From: Cryomorphaceae bacterium
GTDB taxonomy: Bacteria; Bacteroidota; Bacteroidia; Flavobacteriales; BACL11
Reading direction: 5' to 3'
NCBI GenBank assembly: GCA_014384505.1
Contig: JACNFT010000040.1
Coordinates: 1 to 37,084, forward strand
Length of the DNA stretch: 37,084 nt
Shown: positions 15,595 to 23,672 of the stretch, piece after piece
How positions within the stretch are numbered: position 1 is the first letter of the stretch
How the letters are laid out: every line of letters starts with the position of its first letter
Notes under the pieces: model-generated
Databases searched by the model: none
What the model was told of the DNA's origin: nothing
Seen by the model: the letters and a program-made list of their open reading frames with translations, nothing else
Program-made: the position numbers and the translations under genes

Positions 15595-15971
15595 TATTTT
15601 ACAGCAATTATCGAAATTTCAACATTTACATTTTTAGGTAATACGGATACTTGTACCGCCTCTCGTGCAGGAGGATTCTCTGAAAAACATTTAGCATATA
15701 CTTGATTAACAGCTGAATAGTCGTTCATATCTATCATAAAGATTGAGCATTTTACTACATTCTCAAAATTCATGTCTGCTGCATTTAATACAGCCAAAAT
15801 ATTTTTCATTACCTGATTAGTTTCAGCAGTAATATTTTCTATTACTAAGTTTCCTGTATCTGGATTTATTGCTATTTGCCCCGAGCAATAAAGTGTATTA
15901 CCACTGAGTATAGCTTGGCTGTAAGGCCCTATAGCTTTTGGAGCATTTTTAGTATTGATTACTTTTTTCAT
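15594..15971 (-). CDS. ridA: RidA-family 2-iminobutanoate/2-iminopropanoate deaminase
   Basis: Hydrolyses reactive enamine/imine intermediates released by PLP enzymes such as threonine and serine dehydratases. The 125-residue trimeric fold is complete: APKAIGPYSQAILSGNTLYC with the family GPYSQA motif, SGQIAINPDTGNLV, and the C-terminal PPAREAVQVSVLPKNVNVEI with the carboxylate-binding Arg. It lies 5 nt behind yggS and overlaps meaB by one base. Placement next to a PLP-homeostasis protein and serine-synthesis genes fits an amino-acid damage-control role. Confidence 0.94.
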   Translation of the reverse strand: MKKVINTKNAPKAIGPYSQAILSGNTLYCSGQIAINPDTGNLVIENITAETNQVMKNILAVLNAADMNFENVVKCSIFMIDMNDYSAVNQVYAKCFSENPPAREAVQVSVLPKNVNVEISIIAVK

Positions 15972-15976
15972 TCTTT

Positions 15977-16618
15977 TTAGTTTCTGTGCCCAAATATAGC
16001 ACTTCCTACTCTAACCATACTGCTTCCTTGTTCTATTGCTAATTGATAATCTCCACTCATCCCCATGGATAGTGTAGTTATGTGTTCATTTTTTACAGTA
16101 TCAAACACAGTTTTAAGACTGCTAAATTCTTGTATTACTTGCTGCTTGTTATCTGTAAAAGTTGCCATTCCCATTAGTCCAACAATTCTAATATTTTGGT
16201 ATTCATTAGCAGTATTTACTGCTTCATTTACTTCAGATATATCAAATCCAAATTTTGTACTTTCTGTTGCAATATGCACTTGCAAAAGGCAGTCAATCAC
16301 TCTGTTGTTTTGTTTTGCCCTTTTATTAATTTCTTTGAGTAATTTAATTGAATCTACACCATGAATAAGTGAAACAAATGGAGCTATAAATTTTACTTTA
16401 TTAGTTTGTAAATGCCCAATCATATGCCAATTAATATCTTTTGGTAATTCTTCAAACTTTTGTACTAATTCTTGTACTTTATTTTCTCCAAATATTCTTT
16501 GTCCTTGTTGATAGGCTTCTATTATAGCTGAGTTTTGCCTTGTTTTAGATACGGCCACTAATGTTACTTCTTTAGGAATAGATTTTAGTATAGTATTTAG
16601 GTTAGCTTTAATATCCAT
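15977..16618 (-). CDS. yggS: YggS-family PLP homeostasis protein
   Basis: PLP-binding protein (PLPHP/YggS/PROSC family) with a single alanine-racemase-like barrel and no known catalytic activity; it buffers free PLP. At 213 residues it is slightly short but complete. It shows TLVAVSKTR with the PLP lysine K25, FGENKVQELVQKFEEL, WHMIGHLQTNKVKFI, IHGVDSIKLLKEINKRA, VGLMGMATF, LSMGMSGDYQLAIEQGSSMV and RVGSAIFG. Its start overlaps the DUF1015 stop by one base (TAATG). Confidence 0.95.
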   Translation of the reverse strand: MDIKANLNTILKSIPKEVTLVAVSKTRQNSAIIEAYQQGQRIFGENKVQELVQKFEELPKDINWHMIGHLQTNKVKFIAPFVSLIHGVDSIKLLKEINKRAKQNNRVIDCLLQVHIATESTKFGFDISEVNEAVNTANEYQNIRIVGLMGMATFTDNKQQVIQEFSSLKTVFDTVKNEHITTLSMGMSGDYQLAIEQGSSMVRVGSAIFGHRN

Positions 16619-17817
16619 TATTCTAAAGAGTAGATGGTTAGTCCAGAACGTAATTTTGGCTCAATATAAGTGCTCTTTGGTGGCATAAATCTATTATTAT
16701 CAGCTACCTGCTTTAAGGCACTAATTGAGATGGGTTTTAAGATGAAAGCTATTTCATATTCTCCTGAATCAATTTTGTTTGCAATTATTGAAAGGGGAGT
16801 AGTGCCTGATTCAAAACTGATATTTTTATCAGTTTTTTCATCAGTAATATTTAGTATTGGTGCTAATATATTGTTTGATAATATTGCAGGGTCTAATTTA
16901 CTTACACAATCTTGCTCTATATTTTCCGATAATAAAACTAAGGAATACCAAGTTCCTCTTATGTACATGGAAATTTCATCTGTAATAGTAGGAGAGTAAG
17001 GAATATTTCCTTTTTTTATAACAGTATATGATTTTTCAATTTCAGCAATAAGTTCGTAAGAAGTTAGTCCGTTAGTGTGTTTTATTAATCGGTTAAAATT
17101 GATGATGTTCAATTGGTTTTCATCAATTAAAAAACTCATAAAATATGGACTATTTTTTTTAGTGCTATTTTGAGCTAAAAGAGCTGAAGATGCTGACCTA
17201 TGATGCCCATCAGCAATGTACAAATTATCAATACTTTTAAATGAATTTATAATAATATTGATGTCCTTAGTACTATTTACTAACCATAATTTATGGATTG
17301 TTTTATCAGTTGTTGCAAACTCGTACTCAGCTCTAGTTACTTTGTAATTTTGAATAAGATTAGTAACAGCTGTATTTTTTTGATGACACAATAAAACTGG
17401 TTCTGCATTAAAACCTGTCGTATCCAAGTAGCTTTTGAACATTTTTTCCCTTGCGGTAATGGTATGTTCGTGTTTTTTTATATTTCCATTTAAATAATCG
17501 GCAACTGCTGTAGCACCAATAATACCTTCAAAATTTTGACTTTCATTTGTTTGCTGATAAATATAAAAGCTTTCTGTATCTTCAGTTATAAAAAATCCAG
17601 CTTCTTTAAAATCATTAAACTTAGCTTTTACAGCATTAAATTTATTTTTTCCTTTTTGCTTAATATTAGGATTAATAATATGTAAAAAGGTAAATGGATT
17701 ATGTTCTAATTTTTCTTTTAAGGTTTCGTCAGAATAAGATAAATAGGAGCGTGTTGCTACTAGGTTAGCCTTGTCTCTTGTTGGGCGTATAGCCTTAAAA
17801 GGTCGAACGATTGCCAT
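16618..17817 (-). CDS. DUF1015-family protein; candidate missing step in serine synthesis
   Basis: 399 residues, full length for DUF1015. The N-terminus is IVRPFKAIRPTRDKANLVAT. Family hallmarks are IKKHEHTITAREK (113-125) and YIADGHHRSASSALLAQ (200-216), whose D203-G-H-H-R207 core resembles the ParB/Srx-like nucleotide loop of SerK/SbnI serine kinases. FNRLIKH follows at 241-247. It lies 2 nt after serA in the order serC-serA-DUF1015, with no phosphoserine phosphatase gene alongside. The biochemical function is not established to my knowledge. A role on phosphoserine or serine is inference from context and this motif. Confidence 0.9.
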   Translation of the reverse strand: MAIVRPFKAIRPTRDKANLVATRSYLSYSDETLKEKLEHNPFTFLHIINPNIKQKGKNKFNAVKAKFNDFKEAGFFITEDTESFYIYQQTNESQNFEGIIGATAVADYLNGNIKKHEHTITAREKMFKSYLDTTGFNAEPVLLCHQKNTAVTNLIQNYKVTRAEYEFATTDKTIHKLWLVNSTKDINIIINSFKSIDNLYIADGHHRSASSALLAQNSTKKNSPYFMSFLIDENQLNIINFNRLIKHTNGLTSYELIAEIEKSYTVIKKGNIPYSPTITDEISMYIRGTWYSLVLLSENIEQDCVSKLDPAILSNNILAPILNITDEKTDKNISFESGTTPLSIIANKIDSGEYEIAFILKPISISALKQVADNNRFMPPKSTYIEPKLRSGLTIYSLE

Positions 17818-17819
17818 TT

Positions 17820-18779
17820 TTATTTATTAAAATGAGTATCAATTTGATCAGCCAATTCAGTGCCAATTCTATCTTGTGCTTCTAGTGTTGCTGCGCCAAT
17901 ATGAGGAGTAAGCGAAATTGCATTATGCATGCAAATATGTATGCTTGGAGTAGGTTCATTATCAAAAACATCAAGCCCAGCATAAGCTAGTTTTTCTTTG
18001 TCCAAAGCAAACATTAAAGCTGTTTCATCAATAACACCACCTCTAGCAGCATTCACAATTCCAGCTCCTGTTTTCATCATTCCTATTTCTTCTGCACCAA
18101 TTACAGCTTTGTTACCAATTTTAGGTACATGTAAAGTAATAAAATCAGAATTCTTTAGTACTTCCTTTAAACTTTCAGTTTCAATGGTGAATGATTTTTT
18201 ATCTCCATTAAAAAAGTCTAACGTTATGTTTGCCTCCTCAATAAATCTATCATGAGCAATTACTTTCATTCCAAGGCCTATTGCTCTTTTTGCAACTTCT
18301 TGTCCTATACGTCCAAAACCGATAATTCCTAGAGTTTTTCCTGCTAGTTCTCTTCCGTTAGCATATGATTTTTTTAAACTTCCAAAGTCAGCATCACCAA
18401 CCATTGGCATTTGACGATTACTATCAAAAAGGAAACGAACCATTCCAAAAAGTTGAGCAAAAACAAGTTCAGCTACTGATGATGAAGATGCTGCAGGTGT
18501 GTTAATTACATTAATGCCTTTCTCTTTTGCATAATCAACATCAATATTATCCATTCCAACACCACCTCTCCCTACTACTTTTAGATGTGGACAAGCATCA
18601 ATTAAATCCTTACGAACAGTAGTAGCACTTCTTACTAGAAGTACTTCATAGTTTTCTGAATTTATTGTTTTGATTAAATCATCTTGAGAAACATGTTCTG
18701 TTACTATTTGAAATCCTTTTTCTGTTAAAGCATCAATCCCGGCTTGCGAGATTCCATCATTTGCTAATATCTTAATCAT
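17820..18779 (-). CDS. serA: D-3-phosphoglycerate dehydrogenase
   Basis: NAD-dependent 2-hydroxyacid dehydrogenase, the first step of phosphorylated serine synthesis. It has 319 residues without a C-terminal ACT domain, the short form. Visible: LLVRSATTVRKDLIDACP, GRGGVGMDNIDVDYAKEKGI, the NAD-binding turn TLGIIGFGRIGQEVAKRA, VNAARGGVIDETAL with the substrate Arg, and SLTPHIGAATLEAQDRIG with the catalytic His. Lack of the ACT domain suggests no serine feedback through that module. It follows serC with one base between the genes. Confidence 0.93.
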   Translation of the reverse strand: MIKILANDGISQAGIDALTEKGFQIVTEHVSQDDLIKTINSENYEVLLVRSATTVRKDLIDACPHLKVVGRGGVGMDNIDVDYAKEKGINVINTPAASSSSVAELVFAQLFGMVRFLFDSNRQMPMVGDADFGSLKKSYANGRELAGKTLGIIGFGRIGQEVAKRAIGLGMKVIAHDRFIEEANITLDFFNGDKKSFTIETESLKEVLKNSDFITLHVPKIGNKAVIGAEEIGMMKTGAGIVNAARGGVIDETALMFALDKEKLAYAGLDVFDNEPTPSIHICMHNAISLTPHIGAATLEAQDRIGTELADQIDTHFNK

Positions 18780-18780
18780 C

Positions 18781-19845
18781 TTAATTTTGTTCTAATTTTT
18801 TCATCATATCTATTAATACTTGTACACTTTCTATTGGCATTGCATTATACATGGAGGCTCTATATCCTCCAACTGACCTGTGTCCTTTAATACCACTTAT
18901 TCCTGCTGCATTCCATAAAGTGTTAAACGCATCTTCTTTACTACTATCATTTAACAAGAAACAAACATTCATATTTGAACGATCCTCCTTTGCTGCAGTT
19001 CCTTCAAATAATGGATTTCTATCAATCTCTGCATATAATAAGTCCGCTTTTTCCTGATTCATTTTTTCTATAACTTCAACTCCACCTAAATTCTTTAGCC
19101 ATTGTAGGGTAAGCATTGAAACATAAATAGGGAATACTGGAGGTGTATTGAACATACTATCTTTACTGATATGGGTATTATAGTCCAACATAGTTGGGAT
19201 ATTTCTGCCTGTTTTACCTAAAACCTCATCTTTTACAATTACTAAGGTTGTTCCAGCAGGGCCCATATTTTTTTGTGCCCCAGCATATATAATATCAAAT
19301 CTACTCACATCAATCCTTCTGCTAAAAATATCTGAACTCATGTCACAAACCATAAGGGTAGTAGAGTTAGGAAATTCCTTCATCTGCGTTCCGTAAATAG
19401 TATTGTTTGATGTACAATGAAAGTAATCTACATCACTAGGAATTTCATATCCTTTTGGAATATAATTATAGTTTGTGTCTGATGAATCACCTACAATAAT
19501 TACATCACCTAATTTTTTTGCTTCAGCAATAGCATTTTTAGCCCAAACTCCAGTATTGGTATAAGCTGCTTTCCCATTAATTTTCATAAGGTTAAAAGGA
19601 ACCATTAAAAATTCCATACTTGCCCCTCCTTGTAAAAATAAAACAGAATAACCTTTTGGAACATTTAAAAGTTCTTTTACCAATTCAACAGCCTTGTCCA
19701 TTACTGCAACAAAAGGTTTGCTTCTGTGTGAAATTTCAATTAATGATAAATTATCATTATTGAAATTAAGTATTGCATCTGAAGCTTGTTTTAAAACTTC
19801 TTGGGGTAAAATGCAAGGTCCTGCTGAAAAATTATGTTTTTTCAT
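18781..19845 (-). CDS. serC: Phosphoserine aminotransferase
   Basis: PLP enzyme converting 3-phosphohydroxypyruvate to O-phosphoserine. At 354 residues it has full length. Motifs: KKHNFSAGPCILPQEVL, FLQGGASMEFLMVPFNLM, the cofactor region YAGAQKNMGPAGTTLVI with the Schiff-base lysine near residue 192, MLDYNTHISKDSMFNTPPVF, and SGIKGHRSVGGYRASMYNAM at the C-terminal substrate site. It is 17 nt downstream of efp and directly before serA. Confidence 0.97.
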   Translation of the reverse strand: MKKHNFSAGPCILPQEVLKQASDAILNFNNDNLSLIEISHRSKPFVAVMDKAVELVKELLNVPKGYSVLFLQGGASMEFLMVPFNLMKINGKAAYTNTGVWAKNAIAEAKKLGDVIIVGDSSDTNYNYIPKGYEIPSDVDYFHCTSNNTIYGTQMKEFPNSTTLMVCDMSSDIFSRRIDVSRFDIIYAGAQKNMGPAGTTLVIVKDEVLGKTGRNIPTMLDYNTHISKDSMFNTPPVFPIYVSMLTLQWLKNLGGVEVIEKMNQEKADLLYAEIDRNPLFEGTAAKEDRSNMNVCFLLNDSSKEDAFNTLWNAAGISGIKGHRSVGGYRASMYNAMPIESVQVLIDMMKKLEQN

Positions 19846-19862
19846 ATTGTATCTATTTTTAT

Positions 19863-20429
19863 CTATTGTTTTACTCTTTCTATGTATGAACCTTTTTCAG
19901 TATCAATTTTTATTTTATCGCCCTCATTAATAAACAAAGGAACATTAATACTTGCTCCTGTTTCAGTAGTAGCAGGCTTAAAGGTATTGGTTGCCGTATT
20001 TCCTTTCATCCCAGGTTCAGTATGAGCTATTTCCAATTCTACATGTGATGGAAGTGTTGCTGATAAAGGCATTCCTTCATCAGCATGAAATAGAACCTCT
20101 ACATTTTCACCTTCTTTTAAGAATTGAACATTGTCAATAAAATCCTTAGCTAACATGATTTGCTCATAGTCATCATTGTTCATTAAATGGCAATCATTTC
20201 CTTCAAAATAAAGAAATTGATATTTTCTATTTTCTATTCGAATAATATCAATTTTAAAACCAGAAGTAAAGGTGTTATCTAAAAGCCTACCTGTATTTAA
20301 ATTTCTGATCTTAGTACGAACAAATGCAGGTCCTTTTCCTGGTTTAACATGCTGAAAGGATTCAATTTTCCAAGGCTCTCCATTATGATTAATACATAGT
20401 CCATTTCTAATATCTGCTGTAGTTGCCAT
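19863..20429 (-). CDS. efp: Elongation factor P
   Basis: Translation factor that relieves ribosome stalling at polyproline. It has 188 residues with the three beta-barrel domains. Domain I carries the decoding-centre loop HVKPGKGPAFVRTKI, with a Lys at the tip (K32) where other phyla carry a modification; whether it is modified here cannot be told. The C-terminal signature is SINVPLFINEGDKIKIDTEKG. It is the fourth gene after lpxD in the lipid A block and lies 5 nt behind lpxA. Confidence 0.97.
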   Translation of the reverse strand: MATTADIRNGLCINHNGEPWKIESFQHVKPGKGPAFVRTKIRNLNTGRLLDNTFTSGFKIDIIRIENRKYQFLYFEGNDCHLMNNDDYEQIMLAKDFIDNVQFLKEGENVEVLFHADEGMPLSATLPSHVELEIAHTEPGMKGNTATNTFKPATTETGASINVPLFINEGDKIKIDTEKGSYIERVKQ

Positions 20430-20434
20430 ATTTT

Positions 20435-21217
20435 TTATTTTTGGTTATAACCTTTCATAATCCCTCTTCCTGAATTTTGAGCAAATGATATAATTTCATC
20501 ACGCTCAGGAGAAGCATTTATTTGGGTCTCAATTTGCAATAATGCTTGTGTATTATTATTATTATTTTGATATAATATTCGGAATATATCTTGAATTTCT
20601 TGTATTTTTTCACTTGAGAAACCCCTTCTTCTTAAGCCGATAGAGTTAATTCCTACAAATGAAAGTGGTTCTCGAGCTGCTTTTACAAAAGGGGGTACAT
20701 CTTTACGTACTAATGATCCACCAGAAATCATTGCATGCTTACCAATACTTACAAATTGATGTACAGCTGAAAGTCCTCCAATAATAGCATATTCACCTAT
20801 AGTCACATGACCACCAAGTGCTACACTATTTACAATGATGCAATTATCACCAATATTACAATCGTGTGCAATATGAGCATAGGCCATAATTAAACAATTT
20901 TTACCAATAATAGTTTTCCCTGTTATGGATGTTCCTCTATTTATCGTAGCACATTCTCTTACTGTAGTATTATCTCCTATAATAGCCAGTGATTTTTCAC
21001 CTTCAAACTTTAAATCTTGAGGTACTCCAGCAATAACAGCTCCAGGAAAAATCCTGCAATTTTCTCCAATTCTTGCTCCTTCCATAATAGTTACATTGGA
21101 ACCTATCCAAGTTCCTTTTCCAATTTCAACATTTTTTTCAATAGTAACAAAAGGATCAATTACAACATTGTCGGCAATTTTAGCATTAGGGTGTACATAC
21201 GAAAGTGGCTGTATCAT
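20435..21217 (-). CDS. lpxA: Acyl-ACP--UDP-N-acetylglucosamine O-acyltransferase
   Basis: First enzyme of lipid A biosynthesis, O-acylating UDP-GlcNAc. It has 260 residues with a left-handed beta helix from hexapeptide repeats (for example VEIGKGTWIGSNVTIMEGAR, IGDNTTVRECATINRGTS, AYAHIAHDCNIGDNCIIVNS with the catalytic His of the HIAHD motif, VALGGHVTIGEYAIIGGLSA). A helical C-terminal domain includes GINSIGLRRRGFS. It sits 3 nt after lpxC-fabZ and before efp. Confidence 0.97.
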   Translation of the reverse strand: MIQPLSYVHPNAKIADNVVIDPFVTIEKNVEIGKGTWIGSNVTIMEGARIGENCRIFPGAVIAGVPQDLKFEGEKSLAIIGDNTTVRECATINRGTSITGKTIIGKNCLIMAYAHIAHDCNIGDNCIIVNSVALGGHVTIGEYAIIGGLSAVHQFVSIGKHAMISGGSLVRKDVPPFVKAAREPLSFVGINSIGLRRRGFSSEKIQEIQDIFRILYQNNNNNTQALLQIETQINASPERDEIISFAQNSGRGIMKGYNQK

Positions 21218-21220
21218 AGT

Positions 21221-22615
21221 TTATTTTTTAGGTGCTATTTGTGCTAACAAATCAGCTTCAACAACAATTTTTCCATTAACAAAACCTTTACCATGCATAT
21301 GGCAAAGCCCTCTTCTGATAGGTGAAATTAAATTTAATCTGAAAATAATAGTGTCTCCAGGAACAACTTTTTGTTTGAATTTAGCATTGTCAATTTTCAT
21401 AAAGAAAGTTAGATAATTTTCAGGGTTTTCAACGGTACTTAAAATTAAGACACCTCCTGCTTGCGCCATAGTTTCTAATTGCAAAACGCCAGGCATTACC
21501 GGTTCGCCAGGAAAATGGCCTTTGAAATAATCTTCATCAGCAGTAACAAATTTAGTTCCAACGATAAAATCTTTCCCTAAATCTCTTATTTCATCAATAA
21601 ATAAAAATGGATCTCTATGTGGTAAAATTGACATTATTTTATTTCTATCGTATAGAGGCGGTGTATTGAAATCAATTTCAGGTGGTGTTTTTTTATTATC
21701 TTCCATCATTATTTTTTTTAAATATTTTGCAAATTTTGTATTATTTTTATGCCCAGGTTTTGAAGCAGTAATCTTACCTTTAATAGGTAATCCTAAAAGA
21801 GATAAATCACCAATTACATCAAGTAATTTATGTCGTGCAGGTTCGTTTTTATGTCTTAATTTTAAATTATTGAGTACTCCTCCTTCCTCAACTTTTATGT
21901 CTGTTTTATTAAAAGCTTTAGCAAGTGCATTTAGTTTTTCATCTGAAATTTCTTCTTCTACAATAACTATAGCATTATTTACATCACCACCTTTTATAAG
22001 GTCGTTTTTTAATAATTCTTCTAACTCATGTAAAAAACAAAATGTACGGGATGAAGCAAAATTTCCTTTAAATTCTGATAAATCCTCAAGTGTAGCGGTT
22101 TGTATTCCTAAAACAGTAGAGTTGTAATCAATTTCTACTTCTATTTGGTAATTGTCAGCAGGTATTGCTGTGAATGTTGTTCCACTTTCAGGGTCAGTAA
22201 AACAAATTTTTCTTTTTATTTCAAAGAATTTTTTTCTTTCATTTAATTCTTGAATACCTACTTCTGATATTAATTCAGAAAACTGAATAGAACTCCCATC
22301 AAGAATTGGAACTTCCATATTGTCAACTTCAATTATTATATTATCAATTCCTTCAGCTACAATTGCAGCAAGTACATGTTCAACAGTATAAACTTCAGAA
22401 TTTTTAATTTTTAAATTGGTACTTCTATTGGTTGAAAAAACATAATCCACATTAGCAGGAATAGTTGGTTTTCCTTCTAAATCAGTCCTTATGAAACGGA
22501 TTCCAGTATTTGCTTTAGCAGGTACTAATGTTAAATTGGTATGGACGCCTGTATGAATCCCAACTCCTGAAATAGTAGCGCTATTTTTTATGGTTTTTTG
22601 ATTCATTTTAACCAT
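21221..22615 (-). CDS. lpxC-fabZ: Bifunctional UDP-3-O-acyl-GlcNAc deacetylase / 3-hydroxyacyl-ACP dehydratase
   Basis: Fusion typical of Bacteroidota. Residues ~1-300 are the zinc deacetylase LpxC, the committed lipid A step (SGVGIHTGVHTNLTLVPAKA, EVYTVEHVLAAIVAEGIDNI with a zinc His, SRTFCFLHELEEL, RHKLLDVIGDLSLLG with further ligands). Residues ~320-464 are the FabZ dehydratase (IMSILPHRDPFLFIDEI with the catalytic His, GHFPGEPVMPGVLQLETMAQ with the catalytic Glu). The start may be the ATG at 22615 (8-nt overlap with lpxD) or three codons later at 22606, one base past the lpxD stop; I give the longer form. At 464 residues both domains are complete. Confidence 0.97.
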   Translation of the reverse strand: MVKMNQKTIKNSATISGVGIHTGVHTNLTLVPAKANTGIRFIRTDLEGKPTIPANVDYVFSTNRSTNLKIKNSEVYTVEHVLAAIVAEGIDNIIIEVDNMEVPILDGSSIQFSELISEVGIQELNERKKFFEIKRKICFTDPESGTTFTAIPADNYQIEVEIDYNSTVLGIQTATLEDLSEFKGNFASSRTFCFLHELEELLKNDLIKGGDVNNAIVIVEEEISDEKLNALAKAFNKTDIKVEEGGVLNNLKLRHKNEPARHKLLDVIGDLSLLGLPIKGKITASKPGHKNNTKFAKYLKKIMMEDNKKTPPEIDFNTPPLYDRNKIMSILPHRDPFLFIDEIRDLGKDFIVGTKFVTADEDYFKGHFPGEPVMPGVLQLETMAQAGGVLILSTVENPENYLTFFMKIDNAKFKQKVVPGDTIIFRLNLISPIRRGLCHMHGKGFVNGKIVVEADLLAQIAPKK

Positions 22616-23633
22616 TTATCTGTTTCTTTATAGTGTTAACTGTTCTATACAAATCAGGTAATTTTTTAAAAATGATGTAGGATCGTTGGAAATCCTTAAT
22701 GTCAAATGCCATAGGACCTTGAACAATTTTACCAACTTGTTTGATGCTTGAAGCAATACCACTTTGCCCAGCAATTTTGACTTCATCAGCAATTGTAAGA
22801 TGTCCTGAAACTGCTGTTTGTCCGCCAATCATGCAGTTTTTTCCAATTTTTGATGAACCTGCAATTCCTGCTTGAGCAGCAATTACAGTATGATCACCAA
22901 CTTCAACATTATGGGCTATCTGAATTAAGTTATCTAATTTAACTCCTTTCCCAATTTTTGTTGAACCCATAGTTGCTCTGTCGATAGTTGTATTGGCTCC
23001 AATTTCAACATCATCACCAATAATTACATTTCCTATTTGGCTAATTTTATCGTAATTATTTTCAGCATTTGGAGCGAAACCAAAACCATCTGAACCAATA
23101 ACGACACCTGAATGAATGATATTATTGCCTCCTATTTTGCAGTTATGATAAATAGAAACATTTGGATAAATAATACTGTTATCACCAATCGTAACATTTT
23201 TACCAATATAGCAGTTAGGGTGAATCTTAACATTATTTCCAATAGTAACCCCTTCACAAATAGAAGTAAAAGCTCCTACAAATACAGCATCTCCAATTGA
23301 ACAATTTTCATCAATATCTGCCTTCTTAGAAATACCAACCTCATTAAATTGCATTTTATTATATAATTCAAGTAACTGACTAAAAGAAGAATAAGCATCT
23401 TCAACTTTTATTAAAGTGGATGTAATTTCTGTGTCAGAAATAAAAGAAGTGTTAACAATAATAATTGAAGCTTTTGTGGTATAAATATAAGGTGTATACT
23501 TTTCGTTAGCAAGAAAACATAAGTCTCCTTTCTTTCCTTCTTCAATTTTAGCTAATGAATTTACTTCAACTTCAGCATTTCCTACTATTTCTCCATTAAG
23601 TATTTCAGCGATTTGTTGGGCAGTAAATTTCAT
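22608..23633 (-). CDS. lpxD: UDP-3-O-acylglucosamine N-acyltransferase
   Basis: Third acylation-pathway enzyme of lipid A synthesis, N-acylating UDP-3-O-acyl-glucosamine. It has 341 residues: an N-terminal uridine-binding domain (KFTAQQIAEILNGEIVGNAE; LCFLANEKYTPYIYTTKASI), then a hexapeptide-repeat beta helix (VKIHPNCYIGKNVTIGDNSI, IHSGVVIGSDGFGFAPNAEN, DNLIQIAHNVEVGDHTVIAA with the catalytic His region) and a C-terminal helix FQRSYIIFKKLPDLYRTVN. A promoter box ends only 4 nt before its ATG, so lpxD may head its own transcript as well as follow the HD gene. Confidence 0.97.
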   Translation of the reverse strand: MKFTAQQIAEILNGEIVGNAEVEVNSLAKIEEGKKGDLCFLANEKYTPYIYTTKASIIIVNTSFISDTEITSTLIKVEDAYSSFSQLLELYNKMQFNEVGISKKADIDENCSIGDAVFVGAFTSICEGVTIGNNVKIHPNCYIGKNVTIGDNSIIYPNVSIYHNCKIGGNNIIHSGVVIGSDGFGFAPNAENNYDKISQIGNVIIGDDVEIGANTTIDRATMGSTKIGKGVKLDNLIQIAHNVEVGDHTVIAAQAGIAGSSKIGKNCMIGGQTAVSGHLTIADEVKIAGQSGIASSIKQVGKIVQGPMAFDIKDFQRSYIIFKKLPDLYRTVNTIKKQING

Positions 23634-23637
23634 GTTG

Positions 23638-23645
23638 CAAATCTA
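23638..23645 (-). promoter_or_regulatory. Putative -7 box (TAGATTTG) giving a near-leaderless lpxD mRNA
   Basis: The minus strand reads TAGATTTG-CAAC-ATG. The box matches TAnnTTTG fully and lies in the 39-nt gap after the HD gene, only 4 nt before the lpxD start. Transcription would begin at or next to the ATG. No -33 TTTG is visible. Confidence 0.5.
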
Positions 23646-23672
23646 ATAATTTTAATTATCCTATAGGGCTGA

